From Chloroflexi bacterium 54-19 (lineage in GTDB: Bacteria; Chloroflexota; Chloroflexia; Chloroheliales; Chloroheliaceae): a DNA stretch of 64,000 bases. Within the stretch, counting starts at the first letter, position 1; each line of letters opens with the position of its first letter. This document shows positions 17,558-25,373 of this stretch, piece after piece. The notes below the pieces were generated by a model. The model did not search any database, had not been told where the DNA came from, and was given only the letters and a program-made list of their open reading frames with translations. The stretch covers positions 318,352 to 382,351 of the forward strand of contig MKTJ01000077.1 in the NCBI GenBank assembly GCA_001898225.1, written 5' to 3'. Made by a program: the position numbers and the translations under genes.

Positions 17558-19168
17558 CTAGTCGAGGTAGCGGTAGCCGGGCAGGGTCAGGAACTCGGCG
17601 AACTCCTCGCTGGTGGTAATCTGGTCCACCAGGTCGCGGGCCAGGCCGTATTTGCCACTCTCAAACTGCTCCGGGCCGACCATCTCCTTGATTTTTTCCA
17701 TCTCCTCGGCCATCAGGGTCCGGAACAGTTCGACCGTCACCTTGCGACCATCGTTCAGGACGCCTTTGGGGTGGCGAATCCACTGCCAGACCTGCGAGCG
17801 CGAAATCTCGGCGGTGGCGGCATCTTCCATCAGGTTGAAGATTGGCACCGCGCCCTGGCCGCGCAACCAGGCTTCCACGTACTGAATCGCCACGCTGATG
17901 TTGGTCCGCAAGCCGCCTTCGGTGATGTTGCCGGTAGCGTCCGGGAAGGTCACCAGGTCGGCGGCGGTCACTTTCACGTCCTCGCGTTTGCGGTCAATCT
18001 GGTTCGGCGTCTTCATCACGGCATCGAACGCCTCCATCGCCAGGGCCACCATGCCGGGGTGAGCGACCCAGGTACCGTCGTGCCCGTCGTTGGCCTCGCG
18101 GTCCTTGTCGGCCCGGACCTTGGCAAAGGCTTCCGCGTTGGCCTGGGGGTTGTTCTTAATCGGAATCTGGGCTGCCATCCCACCCATTGCGAAGGTGTTG
18201 CGCTTGTGGCAGGTCTGGATGACCAGCAGTGAGTACGAGCGCATGAAGTGAGTGGTCATTGTCACCAGGGCGCGGTCGGGCAGGCAGAAGTCCGGTTTGT
18301 TGCGGAATTTCTTGATGGTGTTGAAGATATAGTCCCAGCGCCCGCAGTTCAGGCCTGCCGAATGCTCTTTCAACTCGTAAAGAATCTCCTCCATCTCGTA
18401 GGCCGCCAGGATGGTTTCGATAAGGACCGTTGCCCGGACGGTGCCCTGTGGCACGCCGAGTTCGTCCTGGGCCATCTTGAAGATGTCGTTCCAGAGGCGG
18501 GCTTCCAGGTGGCTCTCCATCTTGGGCAGGTAGAAGTAGGGGCCGGAACCTTTTGCGAGTAAATTCTTGGTATTGTGGAAGAAATAGAGGCCAAAATCGA
18601 AAATACCGCCCGACACCGGTTGGCCGTCCAGCAGGACATGTTTTTCAAAGAGGTGCCAGCCGCGAGGCCGGACCAGCAGGGTTGCGGTCTGTGGGTTGAG
18701 GCTGTATTTTTTGCCGTCCGGGTTGGCAAAGGTGATGGTGCCGTTGATAGCGTCGCGCAAGTTGATATGCCCCTGGATGTTATTATCCCAGGTCGGGGAG
18801 TTGGCATCCTCGAAGTCGGCCATGAAAACTTTCGCGCCGGAGTTCAGGGCGTTGATAATCATCTTGCGGTCAACCGGGCCGGTAATCTCAACGCGGCGGT
18901 CCATGAGGTCGGCGGGAATCGAGGCGCAGGTCCAGTCGCCGTTGCGAATGTCGGCGGTTTCGGGCAAGAAATCGGGCATTTCCCCGGCATCAATCCGGGC
19001 CTGGCGCTCCTTGCGGCGATTGAGAAGTTCTTCCCGGCGCGGCTGGAAGGTCCGGGCCAGTTTCGCCACAAATTCGAGGGCTTCCGGCGTCAGGATTTCG
19101 GCGAATTCCGGGGTAATCTGGCCGGTAATCTCCATGCCTGCCGGTAACTTGGTACTTGTTTGAGTCAT
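17558..19168 (-). CDS. aceB: Malate synthase A
   Basis: The 536-residue protein matches malate synthase A in length (533 in E. coli) and motifs: PRGWHLFEKHV, FDFGLYFFHN, YFYLPKMESHLEARLW, ATVLIETILAAYEMEEI (catalytic Arg just before) and MEDAATAEISRSQVWQW near the C-terminus (catalytic Asp). It condenses glyoxylate with acetyl-CoA to malate. The start at 19168 is preferred because AAAGGAAC lies upstream; an in-frame extension to 19225 would overlap the preceding gene. It is the last gene of the cluster from 22753, only 22 bases after the hydratase-family gene, and no isocitrate lyase gene is in the window, so glyoxylate may come from another route. Confidence 0.94.
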   Translation of the reverse strand: MTQTSTKLPAGMEITGQITPEFAEILTPEALEFVAKLARTFQPRREELLNRRKERQARIDAGEMPDFLPETADIRNGDWTCASIPADLMDRRVEITGPVDRKMIINALNSGAKVFMADFEDANSPTWDNNIQGHINLRDAINGTITFANPDGKKYSLNPQTATLLVRPRGWHLFEKHVLLDGQPVSGGIFDFGLYFFHNTKNLLAKGSGPYFYLPKMESHLEARLWNDIFKMAQDELGVPQGTVRATVLIETILAAYEMEEILYELKEHSAGLNCGRWDYIFNTIKKFRNKPDFCLPDRALVTMTTHFMRSYSLLVIQTCHKRNTFAMGGMAAQIPIKNNPQANAEAFAKVRADKDREANDGHDGTWVAHPGMVALAMEAFDAVMKTPNQIDRKREDVKVTAADLVTFPDATGNITEGGLRTNISVAIQYVEAWLRGQGAVPIFNLMEDAATAEISRSQVWQWIRHPKGVLNDGRKVTVELFRTLMAEEMEKIKEMVGPEQFESGKYGLARDLVDQITTSEEFAEFLTLPGYRYLD

Positions 19169-19190
19169 AATTCGTTCCTTTCCGCGCAGC

Positions 19191-20015
19191 CTAACTGACA
19201 AACTTGATGGAAATCGAAGGCACATTCAGGCCCTCGGTGATGGCGGCCCATTCCTCGCCGACCGCGACCGGTTGGGCGTCCGTGAGGGTCCCCGATGAGA
19301 TAATCTCCCCGGCTGCGAGCGGGTCCACGCCCGATTGGGCGGCGATGGTGCGGGCAAGTTGGCCCAGGCAGAGGGCCGGGCTGTCATAAACGTTCTTGCC
19401 GCCGCCTTCCGCTGCCGTCTCGCCGTTCTTCAACAATTTAAGTTTGAAGTTTGCGAATTGCTCGGCCAGTTGGGGCAGGTTCTTCAAGGGGTGAGGGTCG
19501 CCTATAACCAGGGCGCCGTGGAAAGCGAAAGCCGCGACCATATCGGCGGGGCGGTAACGCCAGTTCGGGTAAGGGCAATCCACGATTTCAAAGCCCAGGG
19601 CCATCCACTCAACCGCTTCCAGGACTTTTACCGGGTCAGAGGCGGTTTCGAGGTCTATGTCGGATTTCAGCTTGAACATAATCTCCGGCTCGATGCGAGG
19701 GGCGACCAGGTTGCCAATCGGCAAGATAAAATGGTTGCCGGAAGCGAAATGGACCGTGTCGTCGAAGACATAGCCCCAGACAATCGTGTCGAGGTCGAGT
19801 TTAGGCCAGACCGCCCGGTTGGTAAAGCCAATCTTGCGCCCGGTGGTCTTGTGGCCTTCCGCCCGGCGGAGTTCGGCCAGTTCGGTTTCGACCTTGTAAG
19901 CCGCCGGGAGGTCAAACTCGCTATCGCGGGACGAAGGACGGCTCTCGACCGCTTTTCCGGCGGTGCGGGCGGCCATCATTTCGAGGGCCAGTTCGCGGGT
20001 GTCAATTGTTGTCAT
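19191..20015 (-). CDS. 2-keto-4-pentenoate hydratase / oxalocrotonate decarboxylase family protein
   Basis: The 274-residue protein belongs to the fumarylacetoacetase-related MhpD/DmpE/DmpH family. The divalent-metal residues are visible in PRIEPEIMFKLKSDID (Glu-x-Glu), and the family core GFEIVDCPYPNWRY and GGKNVYDSPALCLGQLARTI is present. Members hydrate 2-hydroxydienoates or decarboxylate 2-oxo-3-hexenedioate in meta-cleavage pathways; which applies is not decidable here. It precedes malate synthase by 22 bases and follows the PanE-family gene. The ATG at 20015 is preceded by AAAGGAAAGCG. Confidence 0.82.
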   Translation of the reverse strand: MTTIDTRELALEMMAARTAGKAVESRPSSRDSEFDLPAAYKVETELAELRRAEGHKTTGRKIGFTNRAVWPKLDLDTIVWGYVFDDTVHFASGNHFILPIGNLVAPRIEPEIMFKLKSDIDLETASDPVKVLEAVEWMALGFEIVDCPYPNWRYRPADMVAAFAFHGALVIGDPHPLKNLPQLAEQFANFKLKLLKNGETAAEGGGKNVYDSPALCLGQLARTIAAQSGVDPLAAGEIISSGTLTDAQPVAVGEEWAAITEGLNVPSISIKFVS

Positions 20016-20191
20016 TTTTTCGCTTTCCTTTTTCAGTAGTCAGAGGTCAGTAGCCAGTTTTCTTTTAATAACTGCTGACCGACACTTACCTGCTAAAATT
20101 ATCAATTTTTAATTGCTGCTTTAGTTCGTAAATAATCAGCTTTGTCCCCAGTAACCGGTTTTCTGCTTGTTTACTGATTACTGGCGCTGGG
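20016..20191. repeat. Spacer with AGTAGTCAG-type repeats
   Basis: AGTAGTCAG at 20035-20043, with GGTCAGTAGCCAG just after it, belongs to a short word that recurs near gene 3' ends at 3521-3537, 8708-8716, 20203-20211, 44964-44975 and 50622-50630. The rest of the spacer is AT-rich with no clear terminator, so the flanking genes could still be cotranscribed. Confidence 0.4.
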
Positions 20192-21175
20192 CTACGAGCC
20201 CCTGACTACTTTCTTCTCCAACAATTTAACGCAGGCATACATGGCATCAATGTTGGGCGTGGGTGTACCGGTCAGGCGGCCAAGTTCGGCCACCGCGCCC
20301 AGGATAGCATCAATCTCGGTGGGCCGCCCGGTTTCGATGTCCTGCAGCATCGAGGTCTTGTGCGCGCCGACGTTCGCCACCCCTTCGATACGCTGGTCCA
20401 GGCTGATGCCAAAGTCAATGCCGAGTTTTGTAGTAATGGATTGGGCCTCGGTCATCATCTGGCGGGCCAGGTCGCGGGTAAGCGGAAAGGCCGTTATATC
20501 CGATAAAAAGGCCCGTGTCAGGGCGCTAATCGGGTTAAAGGCCAGGTTGCCCCACAGCTTTATCCATAATTCCGACCGGATATTGCTGCGGATAGGCGCT
20601 TTAAGCCCGGCTCCGTTGAAGGTCTGAGCCAGTCGTTTGAGGCGGTCGCTCTTGCTGCCGTCAAGCTCACCGAGCGAAAAGCGGTCACCTTCCAAATGGC
20701 GGACTACCCCCGGTTGCGGGATTTCCGCCGCCGGGTAGACCACGCACCCGATAACCCGTGCCACCTCGATATTTTTTTCAATCAGGCCGTCCGGGTCCAC
20801 CGACTTGATACGGTAATCCCGGTAGGGGCCATCTACGCCCCGGAAATACCACCAGGGAATCCCGTTCTGGGCGGCTACCACCAGGGTATCGTTCTCGTAG
20901 AGCGCTCGCATAGCCGAGGCGACCCCCGGCAGGCTGTGGGTTTTGAGCGCGACAACCACGGCGTCCTGCGGCCCGGCCTGGGACATGTCGCTGGTGGCGC
21001 GAACATTCGTAACGGTTTGCTCGGTGCCGTCCTTCGAAATCAGGGTCAGGCCGTTTTGCTGGATAGCAGCCAGGTGAGCGCCCCGCGCAATCAGGGTCAC
21101 TTCTTCCCCGGCAAGGGCCAGTTTCGCGCCCATGTAGCCGCCAATCGCCCCGGCCCCGACAATGCAAATTCTCAT
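20192..21175 (-). CDS. 2-dehydropantoate 2-reductase family protein (ApbA/PanE)
   Basis: The 327-residue NADPH-dependent ketoacid reductase has an N-terminal Rossmann motif GAGAIGGYMGAKLA, the catalytic Lys in VVALKTHSL and the C-terminal helical segment ELWIKLWGNLAFNPISALT typical of the family. Ketopantoate reduction for pantothenate/CoA synthesis is the classic role. Because it lies in a cluster with an acyl-CoA ligase, a keto-acid hydratase and malate synthase and not with panB or panC, it may reduce a different 2-keto acid. The C-terminal codons include a copy of the AGTAGTCAG repeat. The ATG is preceded by AAAGAGAG. Confidence 0.85.
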   Translation of the reverse strand: MRICIVGAGAIGGYMGAKLALAGEEVTLIARGAHLAAIQQNGLTLISKDGTEQTVTNVRATSDMSQAGPQDAVVVALKTHSLPGVASAMRALYENDTLVVAAQNGIPWWYFRGVDGPYRDYRIKSVDPDGLIEKNIEVARVIGCVVYPAAEIPQPGVVRHLEGDRFSLGELDGSKSDRLKRLAQTFNGAGLKAPIRSNIRSELWIKLWGNLAFNPISALTRAFLSDITAFPLTRDLARQMMTEAQSITTKLGIDFGISLDQRIEGVANVGAHKTSMLQDIETGRPTEIDAILGAVAELGRLTGTPTPNIDAMYACVKLLEKKVVRGS

Positions 21176-21235
21176 GCTAACTCTCTTTTAGCTATTCCAG
21201 TCTTTATGACTAGCTTTTGTTTTTAGCTTTTGTTT

Positions 21236-22753
21236 TTAGCTTTCCTTGAGGTTGAGCAGTTGCGCCATATTGATACGCTGGAGTTTGCCCGTCGCGCCCC
21301 TGGGCAGTTCCGGCAGGATATGGACCTTGCGCGGCACTTTGAACTCGGCCAGCAGCCCGGCGGCATAATTGCGCAACTCGCTTTCGGTGACAGGGCCTTT
21401 CAGGACCACCGCCGCGTGAATATCTTCGCCGAGCGACTTGTGCGGGACAGCAAAAGCCAGCGCCTCGGCCACCGCCGGGTGGCGCAGCAGCACATCATCA
21501 ATTTCCAGGGGCGAAATTTTTTCGCCGCCCCGGTTAATCAACTCTTTGAGGCGTCCGGTCAGGGCCAGGTAACCATCGGCATCCATCCGGCCCTGGTCTC
21601 CAGTGCGAAACCAGCCGTTGGTAAAGGCTTTGGCGTTCGCTTCGGGGTTGTTTTCGTAGCCGTCCACCACGTTTTTGCCCTTAATAACGACTTCACCGAT
21701 TTCCCCCTGCGCCAGCAGGTTGCCCACTTCGTCCATGATGGCAACCTCGACACCAAAGCCGTAGCCGACCGTCCCGGCCTTATGCGGTTTGGGCGGAAGC
21801 GGGTTGGAGGCCATCTGGTGGGTGGCTTCGGTCATACCATAGGATTCGAGGACCGGCGCGCCAAAGACTTCTTCCATTCTCTCCATAACGACCGGCGGCA
21901 AAGAAGCGCTGCTCGACCGGATAAAGCGGAAGGGGTTGGCCTTTATCACTTCCAGGTTGCGGTCCGAGCGGGCCAGTAACATCTGGTGCATGGTCGGGAC
22001 CGCCGAATACCAGGTCGGCTTATAGGTATCGACTATGTTCCAGAATTCGAGGGCGTTAAAACCGTTCTGGGGTGCAATCAGGGTGCCTCCACTGGCGAGG
22101 GTCGAGAGCATCGAGGCAACGATACCGTGAATGTGGAAGAGCGGCATCACACAGAGGGCGCGGTCGGAAGGGCCAAGCTGGTACGTTCCGCCGATGTTTC
22201 CGGCGGAGGCGACCATGTTACGGTGCCGGATGGGTACGCGCTTGGGGCGGCTGGTGGTGCCGCTGGTATGTAAAATCATGGCAACATCATCGGCCTGGGC
22301 CAATTCCACAGGCCGGGCTTCGCCGCCACCGCTTTTAAGCTCAAAGCGTAAAGTGCCGTCGTCATTCGGGATGGCCTCGATTATTGCCATGCCGGGGAGA
22401 ACGGCGGCGTGGGCCAGTTCGAGGGTGCCGGGCAGGGTTATCAGGGCTTTAGCCTGGGTATCCTCGTAGTAGAAAGCGAATTCTTCCTGTTTGTACTTGG
22501 GGTTGAGCGGCGCGGCGGTCGCGGCGAGGGCGGCCCCGAAGTAGGCCAGGACCATATCCGGGCCGTTGGGCATGGCAATCGCGATGCGGTCGCCCCGGCC
22601 CAGGCCGAAGCTGTTGAGTTGGGCGGCCAGCGTTTCGATATTCCGGCGCAACTGACCGTAGGTCAGGTCGGGCCGTCCGGGCGCGACCAGGGCGGGCTGA
22701 TTTTCCTCACCCGTTTTTAGCAAATCCAGTAAATTTTCACTTGGTTGAGTCAC
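21236..22753 (-). CDS. AMP-forming acyl-CoA synthetase, oxalyl-CoA-synthetase (AAE3/Pcs60)-like
   Basis: The 505-residue adenylating enzyme has the P-loop HTSGTTSRPKRVPIRH, the A5 motif ESYGMTEATHQM, the GEIGEVVIKGKNVVDGY and GWFRTGDQG motifs, LKELINRGGEKISPLEID and the C-terminal lysine in PRGATGKLQR. Short length, lack of a signal and the KNVVDGYENNPEAN block resemble plant AAE3 and yeast Pcs60 oxalate-CoA ligases, but a medium-chain substrate is also possible. A GTG at 22753 with GGAGA upstream is preferred over the in-frame TTG at 22768. It is the promoter-proximal gene of the cluster ending with malate synthase. Confidence 0.85.
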   Translation of the reverse strand: MTQPSENLLDLLKTGEENQPALVAPGRPDLTYGQLRRNIETLAAQLNSFGLGRGDRIAIAMPNGPDMVLAYFGAALAATAAPLNPKYKQEEFAFYYEDTQAKALITLPGTLELAHAAVLPGMAIIEAIPNDDGTLRFELKSGGGEARPVELAQADDVAMILHTSGTTSRPKRVPIRHRNMVASAGNIGGTYQLGPSDRALCVMPLFHIHGIVASMLSTLASGGTLIAPQNGFNALEFWNIVDTYKPTWYSAVPTMHQMLLARSDRNLEVIKANPFRFIRSSSASLPPVVMERMEEVFGAPVLESYGMTEATHQMASNPLPPKPHKAGTVGYGFGVEVAIMDEVGNLLAQGEIGEVVIKGKNVVDGYENNPEANAKAFTNGWFRTGDQGRMDADGYLALTGRLKELINRGGEKISPLEIDDVLLRHPAVAEALAFAVPHKSLGEDIHAAVVLKGPVTESELRNYAAGLLAEFKVPRKVHILPELPRGATGKLQRINMAQLLNLKES

Positions 22754-22794
22754 TTGGTTTCTCTCCAAATTTTATTTTTTTATAGCTGTAAACA

Positions 22795-22824
22795 AGTTTA
22801 GCCGGGCCGCTTTTACCCTGTCAA
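22795..22824 (-). promoter_or_regulatory. Candidate sigma-70-type promoter of the ligase-malate synthase cluster
   Basis: On the minus strand, a perfect TTGACA (22824-22819) and TAAACT (22800-22795) are 18 bases apart and lie about 40 bases upstream of the GTG start at 22753. Confidence 0.55.
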
Positions 22825-22971
22825 TCCTCTACGTCTTTTTCAGCATTTAGCAGACCAGAATTCCCAAAAGTATTTCCACAATGTGAAAACAAATATTGTA
22901 TGGTGAAAAGATAAGCCTAAACCGCTTTTTTGTCAACTTAGAAAGATGCTTATTCTTGATAATCCTGGCAA

Positions 22972-23005
22972 TAAAAATGGCCCTGCTCCGGTTAAATGCA
23001 GGGCC
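22972..23005 (-). terminator. Rho-independent terminator of the sigma/anti-sigma operon
   Basis: On the minus strand, GGCCCTGC (23005-22998) and GCAGGGCC (22986-22979) form an 8-bp stem followed by ATTTTTATTG, 18 bases after the stop at 23024. Confidence 0.85.
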
Positions 23006-23023
23006 GTTCCTCTACTCAGTGGC

Positions 23024-24427
23024 CTAGTTATCGCTGGCGAGAGTTATCAAAACCAGCGTATCGGGTGGAGAAATCTGGCCGTCCAGGTTTAACTGAGTTA
23101 CCAGCTTTACCGGGGCCGAGTTCCAGTCTTTGGCCTCAAAGGTCATTATCTCAATATGCAATGAACTTTTGGTGGCAATAAAATGCTGGATGGCCCCGGT
23201 AGGAACATAACAGGTTGTGGCTTTGGCGTCGCAGGTGACCGGGACATCCTTGGGCATGGTTATTTTGAACCCCGCCTCAGTTAAAAGCTGCTGGTAATAG
23301 TTGATAATTTTGGTGTAGCCGTCCGGGGAAGATAAGGCCATTCTTCCGAGCGGTGTTTTTCCGGTCAGGTCGAGTTGCCCGGAAATCCAGGGGCCAGTTT
23401 CTTTCAGGTTGAGTTGTTTGGAGCCCGGATAAATCAAATCGGGATAACCCGCCGGGATGGTCGCCGGAGTTCCATCCGGATTGGTGACAGTTACTACCGG
23501 AGATTCGGGGGTCGTTGGCGCATCAGGAGTAGCCGTAACTGCCGGTTCCACGTCACCCAATACAGTGGCGGGTGGTGAGCTAACAGGGACAGCCGTATTA
23601 TTACCAAGAGCTGAGGCATTTCCAGGGCCGGTCACCGTAATCATCACGATGTTATCGGTGTCTTTGGCCTGGGCTGCCAGGGTTCCATAAGTTGAAAGAC
23701 TCAAGGGCAGCCAGCTTTGAGGGCTCAGAATCATCAGGCCGATTTGCTGCTCACCTTTCCGGCTTGCGAGGTTGGTTATGGTGGGGCAGGGCGGTTTTTC
23801 ACATAACCCGGCATTTTCTTCCGAGGCGTAAATATCAAACCCGTTTTTGGTCAAAAGCTGGCGATAATATTCGACTACTTTTGTATAGTTGTCGGAAGTA
23901 GCCAGGGCCATTTTTTGGATTTCCTCGGTCTTACCGGACATATCCAGTTTGCCGGTCGGCCAGGGGTCGCTTGGGTTTGGGGCCAGGCGGGTCGCGCCGG
24001 GATAGGTCAGGTCAAACGAATTGGGTGCCGGGGTGAGGGTTGGCACCGCTTTTGGGCTCGGCGTACTCCCGGCCACACTCGTCTTCTGACCGCCTTGTCC
24101 CTGGGCCGCTGCCAGCACCAGCGCGACTACAACCAGGCCCGCGATAGCCGTTATGGCTAAGGCGGCGACCAGCGCGAACGGGCCTCGCTGCCGCCAGGTT
24201 GTTTTTTGACCGGGTTTGTTGGCCGGAAGTAGCCGGGGTGGTCCGGCTTGAAAAATAGAGGTTTTTTCTTCTTCATCGCCGGTTTCCGGTGCTTCCGTAG
24301 GGTCCAATTCGGGCAGCAACTTGTTCCAGACGACCTCGACCGGGCGTTCTTTACCAAAGCGCTCCTCGCAATATTCCTTCAAAATTTCTTCAAACTGGTC
24401 CGGTTCCCCGGTAATTCTTTCGGGCAT
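23024..24427 (-). CDS. Probable membrane-anchored anti-sigma factor with duplicated extracellular domain
   Basis: The 467-residue protein has an acidic cytoplasmic N-terminus of about 80 residues and one transmembrane helix (about 84-108). An extracellular part follows with two copies of a domain that begins YPGxxxL and contains a helix of the form YTKxxxYYxQLLTxxGF (about 142-265 and 336-467), joined by a Thr/Pro-rich linker. It lies 33 bases after the sigma factor gene, which is the usual anti-sigma position, but no standard anti-sigma zinc-finger motif is visible, so the role rests on context and topology. The ATG at 24427 has GGAG upstream; an in-frame TTG 12 bases earlier is less likely. 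Confidence 0.7.
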   Translation of the reverse strand: MPERITGEPDQFEEILKEYCEERFGKERPVEVVWNKLLPELDPTEAPETGDEEEKTSIFQAGPPRLLPANKPGQKTTWRQRGPFALVAALAITAIAGLVVVALVLAAAQGQGGQKTSVAGSTPSPKAVPTLTPAPNSFDLTYPGATRLAPNPSDPWPTGKLDMSGKTEEIQKMALATSDNYTKVVEYYRQLLTKNGFDIYASEENAGLCEKPPCPTITNLASRKGEQQIGLMILSPQSWLPLSLSTYGTLAAQAKDTDNIVMITVTGPGNASALGNNTAVPVSSPPATVLGDVEPAVTATPDAPTTPESPVVTVTNPDGTPATIPAGYPDLIYPGSKQLNLKETGPWISGQLDLTGKTPLGRMALSSPDGYTKIINYYQQLLTEAGFKITMPKDVPVTCDAKATTCYVPTGAIQHFIATKSSLHIEIMTFEAKDWNSAPVKLVTQLNLDGQISPPDTLVLITLASDN

Positions 24428-24460
24428 TTCTTTCTCCAATTTAACGATTTCCAGGCGAGG

Positions 24461-25042
24461 TTAAACCTGGGGCCGGTCTGAGCGCGGGTTCGACTTGTGG
24501 TAGGTTTGGCGCAGGGTGTTGAGGGTACGGTAGAGCCGCGACTTAACCGTACTCAGCGGTTGTTGCAGCAGCCGGGCGATTTCTTCCAGCTCCAGGTCGG
24601 CAAAAAAGCGCAGGGCAATCAATTCAAGCTGGTTGGCGGGAAGATGGTTTAACTCGGCTTTTAAGTCGGCAAAGGAAAAATGCTCCAGGACCTGGGCCGG
24701 CACGTCCGGTTTAACATCGGCCACTTCTTCGACCGTCTCAGGGTCGAGGGCGACCGTTGCCAGGCGCGTTTTTCGCCCGCGCTGGCGGCAACGGTTCGCC
24801 AGGATTACCAGCAGCCAGGGCCTGAACGGTTTTCCCGTCTCAAACCCACGCAGGCCACGCCAGACATCGAGCCAGACCTCCTGCACGGTATCTTCAAGGT
24901 CGGCCCGGTCGTAAACCAGCACCCGGACGGTGCGTTCGACCAGGCTGGAATATTCCTCGACCAACCGGTGAAAGGCTTCCTGGTCTCCCCGCCGGGCCAA
25001 ACGGACTATTTCTTCTTCGTTTAATAGATTTTCTTTCAACAC
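24461..25042 (-). CDS. ECF-type RNA polymerase sigma factor
   Basis: The 193-residue sigma-70-family protein has region 2 (about 15-90: RGDQEAFHRLVEEYSSLVER, DLEDTVQEVWLDVWRGL, FRPWLLVILANRC) and region 4 (about 130-185) with the helix-turn-helix LELEEIARLLQQPLSTVKSRLYR. Region 3 is absent, as in group IV sigma factors. A GTG at 25042 is the likely start (TTG at 25039 is the alternative). The gene for its probable membrane partner follows by 33 bases, so the pair would couple an envelope signal to transcription. Divergent from a lipoprotein gene that could be a target. Confidence 0.9.
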   Translation of the reverse strand: MLKENLLNEEEIVRLARRGDQEAFHRLVEEYSSLVERTVRVLVYDRADLEDTVQEVWLDVWRGLRGFETGKPFRPWLLVILANRCRQRGRKTRLATVALDPETVEEVADVKPDVPAQVLEHFSFADLKAELNHLPANQLELIALRFFADLELEEIARLLQQPLSTVKSRLYRTLNTLRQTYHKSNPRSDRPQV

Positions 25043-25373
25043 TATCTCGCCTGGTCTGTTCAGTTTTGCCGATTCTTATAAACCTTTAACGCCCGGTTCT
25101 CCGGGAAAATTACCCGGTTGGCCGGGCCAATAAAGGTCGTTCACAAACATATATGCAATCCTGGCCTATAAAAGTTTCAGGTTTGCGAAAAAGTGGGTTT
25201 TATCACAGCTTTTTACAGGCCAGGGTCGTATCCTTCGAAAGGTTGTGGCCTGAAAATACGGCCCTTTGTGACCCTGGCGTAACAAAACCGGTATTTCCGG
25301 CATTATTCTAAATTGACAGACCCTATTATCGGACTTTTATCAAACTAAAATAAACAAATCACCTAAGGAGGGC
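25043..25373. other. Divergent intergenic region between sigma factor and lipoprotein genes
   Basis: The spacer of 331 bases must carry the sigma-operon promoter and that of the lipoprotein gene. A housekeeping-type promoter is visible for the latter (25313-25340). I could not pick out a repeated ECF-type -35/-10 pair with confidence. Confidence 0.5.
25313..25340 (+). promoter_or_regulatory. Candidate sigma-70-type promoter of the IPT-type lipoprotein gene
   Basis: A perfect TTGACA (25313-25318) is 16 bases upstream of TTTTAT (25335-25340), about 34 bases before the start codon. Confidence 0.5.

Noticed and set aside
21236..22753. Calling the adenylating enzyme a definite oxalate-CoA ligase
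   Set aside because: The resemblance rests on a few blocks; the superfamily is too broad for substrate assignment without a structure or assay.
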